DNA of 64,000 bases from Rhodanobacteraceae bacterium (GTDB taxonomy: Bacteria > Pseudomonadota > Gammaproteobacteria > Xanthomonadales > SZUA-5). Shown here piece by piece: positions 18,015-26,274 of this stretch; within the stretch, counting starts at the first letter, position 1, and each line of letters starts with the position of its first letter. Under the pieces are notes generated by a model. That model had not been told where the DNA came from. It was given only the letters and a program-made list of their open reading frames with translations, and searched no databases. A program made the position numbers and the translations under genes. Where the stretch lies: contig JACKOW010000001.1 in assembly GCA_024234055.1 (NCBI GenBank), positions 970,001-1,034,000 of the forward strand, read 5' to 3'.

Positions 18015-20477
18015 ATGCGGTGGATCGCCCACAAGTTTGGCGGGTCCAGTGTTGCCAACGCTGCCCGATATCAAGCCGTCGCCCGACTCATGGTCAAGCG
18101 CGACGATGAAGCTCAAGTGGTCGTGGTATCGGCCATGCAGGGGGTTACCGACACCCTGATCGGCATTACCGAGAAGGCCGCGACTCGCTCCGGCCACTGG
18201 GCGGCCGAGCTCGCGGCGCTCAAACAGCGACATCTGGCCACAGCCGACGAGTTGCTCGGACAGCAGGCGCCGGCCTTTGCGGCGGCGCTGGACCAGAGCT
18301 TTGCCGATCTCGCCCACCTGCTGCGCAGTGTAGAACTGCTCGGCACCGTGCCGGTCGAGATCGTCGAACTTGTGGCGGGACTGGGCGAAGTCTGGTCGGC
18401 GCAGATGCTCTCGGCGCATTTCCGGGCGCTGGGCGAGACTGCCGAATTCCTGGATGCCCGCGAGGTCTTGCGGGTGACCGCCACCGAACTCAATGTGGCG
18501 GTGGACTGGCTGCCCAGCGAGAAGCTGCTGGCGGAATATCGTCGCCATCACCCTGGCAAGCGCGTGGTGGTCACGGGTTTCATTGCCCGGCGGCTGTCGG
18601 ATGGCCGCATTACCACGCTGGGGCGCAACGGCAGCGACTATTCAGCCAGCATCTTCGGGGCCCTGTTCGACGCTGCCGAAATTCATATCTGGACCGATGT
18701 CGACGGCGTGCTCTCGGCCGACCCGCGGCGTGTGCCCGAGGCCATGGTGCTGGACCATGTGTCCTACGAGGAAGCTTTCGAGCTGGCCTATTTCGGCGCC
18801 AAGGTGATCCATCCGCAGACGATGGCCCCGGCCACCGCCAAGGGTATTCCGGTGTTCATCCGCAACACCTTCAATCCGGATCATCCCGGCACCCGAATCG
18901 ATGCCGAAGGCGGCGCCGAGCCGCCGATCAAGGGCATCACCACGATTGGCGGCATGGCCATCGTCACCATCGAGGGCGCCGGCATGATCGGCGTGCATGG
19001 CACCGCCGAGCGCGTTTTTGCGGCGCTGCGCGACGCCAGGGTGTCGGTCACCATGATCTCGCAGGGCTCGTCCGAGCACTCGATCTGCTGCGTGATCAAG
19101 GCTGACGACGCGGACCGTGCCCGTGAGGTGCTGGCCGAGGCCTTCGCCCGTGAAATCGCGCGTGGGCAGATCCAGCGGGTGATGTCGGAGCGCGGCATCA
19201 GCGTGCTCGCCGTGGTCGGCGAGGGCATGGCCGGTACGCCGGGCATCTGCGCCCTGCTGTTCAATGCGCTGGGTCGCGCCAAGGTCAATGTGCGCGCCAT
19301 CGCCCAGGGCTCGTCGGAGCGCAATATCTCGGTGGCGATTGCCGAGGGCGAGGCCACGCGTGCGCTGCGCGCGGTGCACGCAGGTTTCTATCTGTCCGCG
19401 CAGACGCTGTCGATCGGCATCATCGGGCCGGGGCAGGTGGGTCAAGCCCTGGTGCACCAGATTGCCGAGGCCCGTGGCCGGCTGCTGCGCGAGACCCATC
19501 TGGATCTGCGCGTGCGCGCGCTGGCCAGCTCGCGCAAGATGCTGCTCGACGAACAGCGGCTGGATCTCAGTCACTGGCGCGAAGCGCTGGAGGACAAGGG
19601 AGTGCCTTGTGATCTCGACGCCTTTGCCCGGCACGTGCAGGCCGAGCATCTGCCGCATGCGGTGATCATCGACTGCTCGGCCAGTTCCGAAGTGGCCGAT
19701 CACTATCCGCGCTGGCTGGCGGCTGGCATCCATGTGCTGACCCCAAACAAGCAGGCCGGCGGTGGACCCTTCGAGCGCTATCAGGCGGTACAGGCGGCGG
19801 CCCGCAGCGGGCGCGCGCGCTGGCGTTACGAAGCCACCGTGGGCGCCGGTCTGCCAGTGATCGGCACGCTGCGCGATCTGATCGATACCGGTGACCGCAT
19901 CGAGCGCATCGAGGGCATCTTCTCCGGCACGCTGGCCTATCTGTTCAATCGCTACGACGGCGAAGTTCCGTTCTCGGAGCTGGTGCGGCAGGCCAAGTCG
20001 GCCGGGTATACCGAACCCGACCCGCGTGATGACCTCTCGGGTCTGGACGTGGCCCGCAAGCTGGTGATCCTGGCGCGCGAGATGGGCATGCAGCTGTCGG
20101 TGGATCAGGTTCACGTCGAGTCGCTGGTGCCAGCCGAGCTGGCCGATGCCAGCATCGAAGAGTTCCTGAGCGGCTTGTCCTGTATGGACGTGCCCATGCA
20201 CGAGCGCTTCAAGGCGGCTCGCGATGGCCATCAGGTGTTGCGTTATTGCGCGGTGCTGGAAGCCGATGGCCGTGCCGAGGTGGTGCTGAAGGCACTGCCG
20301 GCCTTTCATCCTTTTGCGCACATTGCGCTGACCGACAACATCGTGTCCTTCGCCACCTCGCGCTACCGCAACAATCCACTGATCGTGCGCGGCCCGGGCG
20401 CTGGCCCGGACGTGACCGCCGCCGGTGTGTTTGCCGATCTGCTGCGGGTGGCGTCGTCACTCGGGGCACCGTTGTGA
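18015..20477 (+). CDS. thrA: Bifunctional aspartokinase / homoserine dehydrogenase
   Basis: The product has 820 residues, the same length as E. coli ThrA I. The kinase half starts HKFGGSSVANAARYQ and has GFIARRLSDGRITTLGRNGSD+Y. Two ACT domains follow at about 320-465 (IEGAGMIGVHGTAERVFAAL; VVGEGMAGTPGICALLFNAL). The dehydrogenase half has the dinucleotide-binding IGIIGPGQVGQALVHQ at about 472 and GIFSGTLAYLFNRYDGE, then DPRDDLSGLDVARKLVIL. It phosphorylates aspartate and reduces aspartate semialdehyde, probably under threonine feedback through the ACT domains. Its TGA overlaps the thrB start (GTGA). Confidence 0.95.
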   Translation: MRWIAHKFGGSSVANAARYQAVARLMVKRDDEAQVVVVSAMQGVTDTLIGITEKAATRSGHWAAELAALKQRHLATADELLGQQAPAFAAALDQSFADLAHLLRSVELLGTVPVEIVELVAGLGEVWSAQMLSAHFRALGETAEFLDAREVLRVTATELNVAVDWLPSEKLLAEYRRHHPGKRVVVTGFIARRLSDGRITTLGRNGSDYSASIFGALFDAAEIHIWTDVDGVLSADPRRVPEAMVLDHVSYEEAFELAYFGAKVIHPQTMAPATAKGIPVFIRNTFNPDHPGTRIDAEGGAEPPIKGITTIGGMAIVTIEGAGMIGVHGTAERVFAALRDARVSVTMISQGSSEHSICCVIKADDADRAREVLAEAFAREIARGQIQRVMSERGISVLAVVGEGMAGTPGICALLFNALGRAKVNVRAIAQGSSERNISVAIAEGEATRALRAVHAGFYLSAQTLSIGIIGPGQVGQALVHQIAEARGRLLRETHLDLRVRALASSRKMLLDEQRLDLSHWREALEDKGVPCDLDAFARHVQAEHLPHAVIIDCSASSEVADHYPRWLAAGIHVLTPNKQAGGGPFERYQAVQAAARSGRARWRYEATVGAGLPVIGTLRDLIDTGDRIERIEGIFSGTLAYLFNRYDGEVPFSELVRQAKSAGYTEPDPRDDLSGLDVARKLVILAREMGMQLSVDQVHVESLVPAELADASIEEFLSGLSCMDVPMHERFKAARDGHQVLRYCAVLEADGRAEVVLKALPAFHPFAHIALTDNIVSFATSRYRNNPLIVRGPGAGPDVTAAGVFADLLRVASSLGAPL

Positions 20478-21457
20478 GTGAAGAGCAGAAAAAGGGAAAA
20501 GGGAAAATGGAAAAGGGAAGGGCTGGCGCTCGCACGGCATCGGCTTTTGCGCCTGCGAGCGTCGGCAATGTAGGTGTGGGGTTTGATCTGCTCGGGCATG
20601 CCTTGGAGGGAATCGGGGATCGGGTGACGGCTACGCGGATTGCCGAGCCGATCGTGCGGGTTCGGGGGATCACCGGGGTGGTGACCGATCTGCCCTTCGA
20701 CGCGGAAAACAACACGGCGGCGCGGGCGGTGGCGGCTTGGCGGGCGGCGCTGGACCTGGATTTCGGCGTCGAGCTCGAGATCGACAAGGGCATTCCGCTG
20801 GGTTCGGGCCTGGGCGGTTCAGCGGCCTCGGCGACGGCGGCGCTGACGGCGGCCAATGCCTTGCTGGCCGAGCCGCTGACGCCGGCACAGCTCTATCCCT
20901 ATGCGCTGGAAGGCGAGCGTGCCGCCAGCGGCAGCCTGCATGGCGACAATGTTGGCCCCCAGTTGCTGGGTGGTCTGGTGCTGGCGACGCCCGATCGGCT
21001 GGTACCGATTCCGGTGCCGCCGGGTCTGATTGCGGTGCTGGTGCACCCGCACTTCGTGCTGGAGACACGCAAGGCCCGCGAAGCCCTGCGCGGGGTGTTT
21101 GCGCTGAGTGAATTCGTGGCCCAGAGCGAAGGCCTGGCGCTGGTGCTGGCCGGTTGCTACACCAGCAGTTTCGAGTTGATCCGGCGCGGCCTGCGCGATG
21201 TGCTGGTGGAACCGCGCCGTTCCTCGCTGATCCCGGGATTCGCCGCAGTCAAGCAGGCAGCGCTCGACGCCGGCGCGCTCGGCGCATCAATTTCCGGTGC
21301 CGGCCCCAGCGTATTCGCCTGGTTCGAGCAGCGCGACGCCGCCACTGCCGCGGGCGAGGCCATGTCGGCGGCTTTCGCCGAGGCCGGGCTGGCCAGTGAC
21401 ATCCTCATCAGCGCCGTTGCCAACAGCGGCGCCAGCGTGATCAGCAGGAGCGAATAA
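20474..21457 (+). CDS. thrB: Homoserine kinase
   Basis: This GHMP kinase has 327 residues if started at the GTG overlapping the thrA stop, or 316 from the ATG at 20507. Motifs are SAFAPASVGNVGVGFDLLGH, the ATP loop IPLGSGLGGSAASATAAL and SISGAGPSVFAWF. It phosphorylates homoserine for threonine synthase. The first residues (VSEEQKKGKGKMEKGRAG) come from a purine repeat of AAAAGGG units that is absent from typical ThrB, which starts near VKVYAPASS. That repeat also offers possible ribosome-binding bases before the ATG. The start therefore remains open. Confidence 0.93.
   Translation: MSEEQKKGKGKMEKGRAGARTASAFAPASVGNVGVGFDLLGHALEGIGDRVTATRIAEPIVRVRGITGVVTDLPFDAENNTAARAVAAWRAALDLDFGVELEIDKGIPLGSGLGGSAASATAALTAANALLAEPLTPAQLYPYALEGERAASGSLHGDNVGPQLLGGLVLATPDRLVPIPVPPGLIAVLVHPHFVLETRKAREALRGVFALSEFVAQSEGLALVLAGCYTSSFELIRRGLRDVLVEPRRSSLIPGFAAVKQAALDAGALGASISGAGPSVFAWFEQRDAATAAGEAMSAAFAEAGLASDILISAVANSGASVISRSE
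20484..20518 (+). repeat. AAAAGGG-type repeat at the 5' end of thrB
   Basis: AGCAGAAAAAGGGAAAAGGG continues as AAAATGGAAAAGGG: about four imperfect seven-base units. It lies at the junction of thrA and thrB and is either translated as the Lys/Gly-rich start of ThrB or serves as its leader. It resembles the purine arrays found after other genes of this window. Confidence 0.65.
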
Positions 21458-21693
21458 TCCTGGAATCCTCAGTTGACCGCTTTTCGGCGCCCATAGCACG
21501 CTGATTCTTCGGGCTTTCGAGATTCTGGTCCGTCACCCATCAGGCGAGTTCGCTACGGGGCAGATTGCACGCTTTTGGCGGCGCATCGCTGCGTTGCAAC
21601 TCGTCGGAATAGCTCGCTATTCCAGCTTCATTGCGCCTTGCCCTACACCCCCAAAACCGCACACTCTACCCCGTCCAACTGAGGATTCCAGGA
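21458..21693. mobile_element. 236-bp element with perfect 18-bp terminal inverted repeats between thrB and thrC
   Basis: TCCTGGAATCCTCAGTTG (21458-21475) is exactly repeated in inverted form at 21676-21693. The left end begins at the base after the thrB stop and the right end stops two bases before the thrC ATG, supplying AGGA as its ribosome site. The inside carries GGAATAGCTCGCTATTCC (18-bp palindrome) within CTGCGTTGCAACTCGTC...CTTCATTGCGCC, a small repeat type. No open frame is present, so this is a MITE-like insertion that splits the thr operon without breaking a gene. Confidence 0.75.
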
Positions 21694-21695
21694 TC

Positions 21696-23030
21696 ATGCG
21701 CTACTTCAGTACCCGCGATGCCCGTCAGGAATGGCCGGTGACGCTGGATGCGGCGCTGTCGGCCGGGCTGGCTGCCGACGGCGGGCTGTACGTACCCGAA
21801 CGCCTTCCGGCGTTCAACATCGATGATTTCGAGGGCTGCCAGAGCTTGCCCGAAGTCGCCGAGCGCCTGCTGACGCCGTTCTTCGCCGGCAGCTCGCTGG
21901 CACCGAAGCTGGGTGAGATCTGTCGCGAGGCGCTGGACTTGCCGGTGCCCATCGTCGAGATCGAGAACGGACGCAGTTGGCTGCTGGAGTTGTTTCACGG
22001 CCCCACCGCGGCCTTCAAGGATTTTGCCGCGCGCTTCCTGGCTGCCTGTCTGGCGCGATTGCGCACGCGCGATGACCCTTTGCGCACGGTACTGGTGGCC
22101 ACCTCCGGTGACACCGGTGGCGCGGTCGCCGCTGCCTTCCATCGGCGTCCCGGCTTTCAGGTGGTCATCCTGTATCCCGATGGCCGGGTGTCGGCACGCC
22201 AGGCGCATCAGCTCGGCGCCTTTGGCGACAATGTGCATGCCTTCAAGGTGGATGGCAGTTTTGACGACTGCCAGCGCGTGGTCAAACAGCTGCTCGGCGA
22301 TCGCCAGCTGGCCTCGCGCTACGCCCTGACCAGCGCCAACAGCATCTCGCTGGGTCGGCTGCTGCCGCAGATGGCGTATTACGCCTACGCGGCCTTGAAG
22401 CTGGCTCGGGACCGGGGACCCGGGACCCGGGATCCGGGAGATCCATTCGCGGCGCCGACGCTGATCATTCCCACCGGGAATCTGGGCAATGCGCTGGCGG
22501 CGGTGCTAGTTCGGGAAATGGGGCTCCCCTTGGGCGACGTGCTTTTCGCCACCAATGCCAATCCGACGCTATCCGAATTTTTCGGAGGCGCGAACTACCG
22601 CGGTCGTCCCAGCATCGCGACCCTGGCCAACGCCATGGATGTCGGCGATCCGAGCAACTTCGAACGCCTGGCCTGGTTCTTCCGGGACCGGGATCTGCGC
22701 GCCAGTGGCATCCACGCCCATCGGGTCGATGACGCGCGCATTCGCGCGCGCATTGCCGAGGGCGAGCGTGACTACCATCAGATCTGGTGCCCGCACACGG
22801 CCTGCGCGGTCGAGATCATGGCGCAACTGCGTCAGCACGGTGACGGCGCCCCGATGCTGTTGGTGGCCACTGCACATCCGGCGAAGTTCGACGATGTGGT
22901 CGAGCCGCTGATCGGGCACGCCGTCGATGTACCGCCAGCGCTCGCGGCGCTGCTCGCACGGCCGGCACAGGTGGAAACGCTGCCGGCGACCGCGGAGGCG
23001 TTGACAGCGCGGCTGCGGCAGGGTTGGTAG
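21696..23030 (+). CDS. thrC: Threonine synthase
   Basis: The product has 444 residues from the ATG at 21696 (CCAGGATC upstream). It begins MRYFSTRDARQEWPVTLDAA and has the PLP lysine in FHGPTAAFKDFAARFLAA (about residue 108), VATSGDTGGAVAAAF and PTGNLGNALAAVLVREMG. It converts O-phosphohomoserine to threonine. Between LKLA and TLIIPTGN (about residues 237-249) lies an Arg/Asp/Gly/Pro stretch, RDRGPGTRDPGDPFAAP, encoded by a seven-base tandem array that normal ThrC lacks. Since it sits in a loop before a beta strand, the enzyme is probably still active. Confidence 0.95.
   Translation: MRYFSTRDARQEWPVTLDAALSAGLAADGGLYVPERLPAFNIDDFEGCQSLPEVAERLLTPFFAGSSLAPKLGEICREALDLPVPIVEIENGRSWLLELFHGPTAAFKDFAARFLAACLARLRTRDDPLRTVLVATSGDTGGAVAAAFHRRPGFQVVILYPDGRVSARQAHQLGAFGDNVHAFKVDGSFDDCQRVVKQLLGDRQLASRYALTSANSISLGRLLPQMAYYAYAALKLARDRGPGTRDPGDPFAAPTLIIPTGNLGNALAAVLVREMGLPLGDVLFATNANPTLSEFFGGANYRGRPSIATLANAMDVGDPSNFERLAWFFRDRDLRASGIHAHRVDDARIRARIAEGERDYHQIWCPHTACAVEIMAQLRQHGDGAPMLLVATAHPAKFDDVVEPLIGHAVDVPPALAALLARPAQVETLPATAEALTARLRQGW
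22405..22438 (+). repeat. GGGACCC-type seven-base array inside thrC
   Basis: The 34-bp stretch starts CGGGACCGGGGACCCGGGAC and ends CCGGGATCCGGGAG. It differs at only two positions from the array inside the mutS gene (coding strand, 48629 to 48596) but is read there in another frame. It adds about twelve residues to ThrC. Confidence 0.85.
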
Positions 23031-23110
23031 AGCGGGTGTCGGTTGCTGGTGTCGGTGTCGGAGTGAGCAACGGCTTTTCTCCGACACCGACACCAATAAC
23101 CGACACCAGT
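23031..23110. repeat. Inverted GGTGTCGG arrays after thrC
   Basis: Directly after the thrC TAG comes AGCGGGTGTCGGTTGCTGGTGTCGGTGTCGG (23031-23063). It is mirrored by CTCCGACACCGACACCAATA and ACCGACACC at 23078-23108. The arms are about 30 bp with an 18-bp loop and would form a strong hairpin in the thrC transcript. From 23111 to 23323 no gene is seen. Confidence 0.85.
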
Positions 23111-23332
23111 TCCCTCGGCCGGAACTGCGCGTAGCGCTGTCCGGGAGTTGACGCGGCAAAGCCCCGGTGAGCCGCTGTGCGGCACACGCTGCTGGCAAAT
23201 TCGAAGAGTTTCAGACTTCTCCTGAACCTCGTTCAGGTTGGGCTAGAGCCCGGTCTGCAAGGATGCAGCTTCCGTGGTCTGGCGCCTCCGCGCCGACTAT
23301 GATGCATGGAGTACGCATAACCAGTGCCGAGC

Positions 23333-23554
23333 ATGTCGTCCTTGTTCCGAATTGCATTGATCGCGTGGCTGACACTGTGGGCCGCCTGGCCCGCGGAAGC
23401 GGCTACCCTGAAGGAAGCGATCGAGCAGGTCGAACGGGAGACCGGCGGCAAGGTACTGGCTGCCGATACCATTCGAACCCGTGGTACGGTTGTCTATCGC
23501 ATCAAGGTATTGATGCCCGACGGTCGTGTACGCATTTTCCAGATTCCAGCCTGA
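23333..23554 (+). CDS. Small periplasmic PepSY-like protein
   Basis: This is a 73-residue protein from ATG 23333 (or 76 from GTG 23324, which has GGAG twelve bases upstream). A signal peptide (MSSLFRIALIAWLTLWAAWP, then AEAA) precedes a single PepSY-like unit: LKEAIEQVERETGGKVLAAD, then VVYRIKVLMPDGRVRIFQI. It lies 21 bp before the response regulator and is co-oriented, so it is probably the first gene of the signalling operon. A periplasmic partner or modulator of the sensor kinase is an inference from position. Confidence 0.75.
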   Translation: MSSLFRIALIAWLTLWAAWPAEAATLKEAIEQVERETGGKVLAADTIRTRGTVVYRIKVLMPDGRVRIFQIPA

Positions 23555-23575
23555 GCGCTTTCAAGGAGCCTGCCC

Positions 23576-24256
23576 ATGCGAGTCCTGTTGGTCGAAGACG
23601 AAGCACCCCTGCGTGAAACCCTGGCCGCGCGTCTGCAACGCGAGGGCTTTGCCGTGGATACCGCCGCCGATGGCGATGAGGGCGTGTACATGGGCAAGGA
23701 GGTCCCCTTCGATGTCGCCATCGTTGATCTCGGCCTGCCCAAGCTGCCCGGGCTGGAGGTGGTCAAGCGCCTGCGCGAGTCCGGTCGTCGCTATCCGATC
23801 CTGATCCTGACCGCGCGCGGCAGCTGGGAGGACAAGGTCGAGGGCCTCAAGTGCGGGGCCGACGACTATCTGGTCAAGCCCTTCCATATCGAAGAATTGC
23901 TGGCACGCATGAACGCCCTGGTTCGGCGCAGCGCCGGCTGGAGCAAGCCGCTGCTGGAATGCGGCCCAGTCAAGCTCGACACCACAGCGCAGTCGGTTAC
24001 CGTCAACGACCAGTCGGTCGATTTGACCAGCTACGAGTACAAGGTGCTGGAGTATCTGATCCTGCATGCCGGCGAGCTGGTCTCCAAGAGCGATCTGACC
24101 GAGCACATCTACGAGCAGGATTTCGATCGCGACAGCAATGTCATCGAAGTCTTCATCGGCCGTTTGCGCAAGAAGCTCGATCCGGAAGGCGAGCTCAAGC
24201 CGATCGAGACCGTGCGCGGCCGCGGCTATCGTTTTTCGATACCGCGTACGTCCTGA
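23576..24256 (+). CDS. phoP: PhoP-like OmpR-family response regulator
   Basis: The product has 226 residues; AAGGAGCC precedes the ATG. The receiver domain has acidic residues in VEDEAP, phospho-acceptor Asp51 (DVAIVDLGLPKLPG), Thr in ILTARGSWEDKV and Lys in DYLVKPFH. A winged-helix domain follows at about 130-224 (LTSYEYKVLEYLILHAGELV, RDSNVIEVFIGRLRKKLD, VRGRGYRF). The pairing with a PhoQ-type kinase and an upstream PepSY protein supports the PhoP name. In this group such systems respond to Mg2+, low pH or antimicrobial peptides; the signal here is not known. Confidence 0.88.
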   Translation: MRVLLVEDEAPLRETLAARLQREGFAVDTAADGDEGVYMGKEVPFDVAIVDLGLPKLPGLEVVKRLRESGRRYPILILTARGSWEDKVEGLKCGADDYLVKPFHIEELLARMNALVRRSAGWSKPLLECGPVKLDTTAQSVTVNDQSVDLTSYEYKVLEYLILHAGELVSKSDLTEHIYEQDFDRDSNVIEVFIGRLRKKLDPEGELKPIETVRGRGYRFSIPRTS

Positions 24257-24341
24257 GGGCGTCCATGACCGCACCGGCCGCTCAACTTGGTGCGGTTATG
24301 GGAACTCGGGTTTGGAGGCGATCCGGACGTTCTGTTTTTTG

Positions 24342-24464
24342 TCCGCAAAGGACGCAAAGGACGCAAAGAGAGCCAGATTGACATCGGGATTGCGGCAGCC
24401 TTGGCGCGCGCGACTGTTTGCCGGGGTGCATTGCCTTCCTTCGCGTCCTTTGCGTCCTTTGCGG
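24342..24464. repeat. Inverted CGCAAAGGA arrays within the phoPQ-like operon
   Basis: The left arm 24342-24369 (TCCGCAAAGGACGCAAAGGA and on) and right arm 24437-24464 (CTTCGCGTCCTTTGCGTCCT and on) are nearly exact inverted copies, each three nine-base units, with a 67-bp interior. T-rich bases precede the left arm and A-rich bases follow the right arm. It stands 86 bp after the regulator stop and 50 bp before the kinase start. Confidence 0.88.
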
Positions 24465-24513
24465 AAAATGCTGTGTCTGGTCAGTTGCCACTCAATAAGG
24501 TAAGCACGCCCGA

Positions 24514-25899
24514 ATGAGCGCCAGGCGCCAGTTCTCGCTTGCGGCGCGTTCGCTGCTGGCCGCCAGTCTGGTGCTGGCGGCCTTCATCGGGCTCACCGGC
24601 TATGCGCTGGAGCGGGCATTCGAGAACTGGGCCTACTCGGTGCTGCGCGAGCGCTTGCAATCGGTGCTGTATTCCTTTCTGGCCCGCACCGATATCTCGG
24701 TGGGTGGTGCCGTGCTGGTGCCTGAATTCCTGCCTGAACCGCGGCTGGACCGCCCCGGCTCCGGCCTGTATGCCTCGGTCTACGCCGAGAATTTCCGCTG
24801 GGAGTCGCGCTCGGCGCTGGATCGCGATCTGCCCTTCGAGGATGCACTCAAGCCGGGTGAGATGACCTACAAGGGGCCGATCCGTACCCGTGTTGGCGGC
24901 GTTTACATGCTCAGCATGGGCGTGCTGTTCGAGGCCCGTTCGCCCAGCGGCAAGGATGTGCGGCTGACCATCAACGTCGGCGAGAACCAGAGTTCGGTCA
25001 AGCGCCAGATCGGCGCCTTCCGCGAGACCATGTGGGTGGTGCTCGGTGGGCTGGGGCTGCTGCTGCTGATGTTTCAGGCCCTGTTGCTGTTCTGGAGTCT
25101 GCGCCCGCTGCGTGCCGTGGCCCGCGATCTGTCGCTGGTCGAGCGCGGCGAGTCCGAGCAGCTATCCGGCAACTATCCCTTGGAACTGGCGGCGCTCACG
25201 CGCGGACTCAACGATTTCATCCGCAGCGAGCGCGAGCATCTGCGGCGATATCGCAACACGCTGGGCGATCTGGCCCACAGCCTGAAGACGCCGCTGGCAG
25301 TGATGCGTGGTCTGATCGAGAACGAGACAGAGGTCGACAAGCTCAAGCGCTCCGGCCTGGAGCAGGTGGTGCGGATGGATGAAATCGTCGCCTACCAGCT
25401 GGCCCGCGCCGCCAAATCCGGGCATCAAACCTACGCCGCGCCGCTGCCGGTGCTGGCGCATGCCGAGGAAATCGCACTGACGCTGGAAAAGGTCTACGCC
25501 CGCAAGGGCGCTCTGGCCGAGTTCGAGGTCGACGAGCGCAGCGTGTTCCACGGCGACAAGGGCGATCTGATGGAACTGCTCGGCAATCTGCTCGACAATG
25601 CCTTCAAGTGGTGCAAGTCGCGGGTGTTGCTGACGGCTGCGCCCATCGATCAGGCCCGCGCCCGTCGTCCGGGCCTGCTGCTGCGGGTGGAGGACGATGG
25701 CCCGGGCATACCGGAAGACAAGATCAGCGAGGTGCTCAAGCGCGGCGTGCGCGGCGACGAGCGCGTGCAGGGCCACGGCATCGGCCTGTCGATCATCGGC
25801 GACATCGTCGCCTCCTATGACGGCGAGATGAAGGTCAGCCGCTCCGAGTCCTTGGGCGGCGCCTGTTTCGAGGTGCGCCTGCCGCCGTTGGGGCCGTAG
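24514..25899 (+). CDS. phoQ: PhoQ-like sensor histidine kinase
   Basis: The product has 461 residues: TM1 at about 12-30, a periplasmic sensor domain at about 35-172, TM2 at 176-197, HAMP to about 245, then the phospho-acceptor His at about 254 in LGDLAHSLKTPLAVMRG. That H-box variant is typical of PhoQ. The N box NLLDNAFKW (about 361), DDGPGIPEDK (about 393) and GHGIGLSII complete the ATPase domain. It should phosphorylate the regulator upstream. The 257-bp gap carrying an array element separates the two genes and may uncouple their expression. Confidence 0.88.
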   Translation: MSARRQFSLAARSLLAASLVLAAFIGLTGYALERAFENWAYSVLRERLQSVLYSFLARTDISVGGAVLVPEFLPEPRLDRPGSGLYASVYAENFRWESRSALDRDLPFEDALKPGEMTYKGPIRTRVGGVYMLSMGVLFEARSPSGKDVRLTINVGENQSSVKRQIGAFRETMWVVLGGLGLLLLMFQALLLFWSLRPLRAVARDLSLVERGESEQLSGNYPLELAALTRGLNDFIRSEREHLRRYRNTLGDLAHSLKTPLAVMRGLIENETEVDKLKRSGLEQVVRMDEIVAYQLARAAKSGHQTYAAPLPVLAHAEEIALTLEKVYARKGALAEFEVDERSVFHGDKGDLMELLGNLLDNAFKWCKSRVLLTAAPIDQARARRPGLLLRVEDDGPGIPEDKISEVLKRGVRGDERVQGHGIGLSIIGDIVASYDGEMKVSRSESLGGACFEVRLPPLGP

Positions 25900-26274
25900 A
25901 AGCGGGGCAGGGGAGAAAAGGGGCAGGGGGAAGAGCGGGCAGTTGGCGAGTCTGCGCTCTGACCCGGACAACGTCAGGCGTGATTGCGAGCCACCTGATT
26001 CGGCCTGAAACTGCCCACGGGCCATGAACCGCCAGCTTGCCTGTAGGAGCGACCTTGCGTCGCGACTGGCAAACCGCAGGTCCGCCGCAGCGGTCGCGCC
26101 GCAAGGGCGCTCTTGCACGCAGGCTTTTGGTTCATTACCCGTATGCAGTGTCGGGTTCACACAATTGGCTCGCAATGAACCATCAGGCATGCGAGCCTTT
26201 TCCCGTGCCCCGTGCCCCGTGCCCCGTGCCCCGTGCCCCGTGCCCCGTGCCCCGTGCCCCGTGCCCCGTGCCCG
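25900..26274. repeat. Convergent spacer with G-rich arm, TIR element and GTGCCCC array
   Basis: After the kinase TAG comes a G-rich stretch (25902-25935, GCGGGGCAGGGGAGAAAAGG). 25983-26029 and 26130-26176 are inverted copies of the 47-bp dispersed repeat and bound a 194-bp element without a gene. From 26203 to 26272 about ten units of CGTGCCC (period 7) run up to two bases from the cysteine synthase stop. Both convergent genes thus read purine-rich arrays after their ends. Confidence 0.85.

Noticed and set aside
26024..26272. Small proline-rich genes in and around the GTGCCCC array
   Set aside because: The peptides are direct readings of the repeat (VPRAPCP-type) without a ribosome site.
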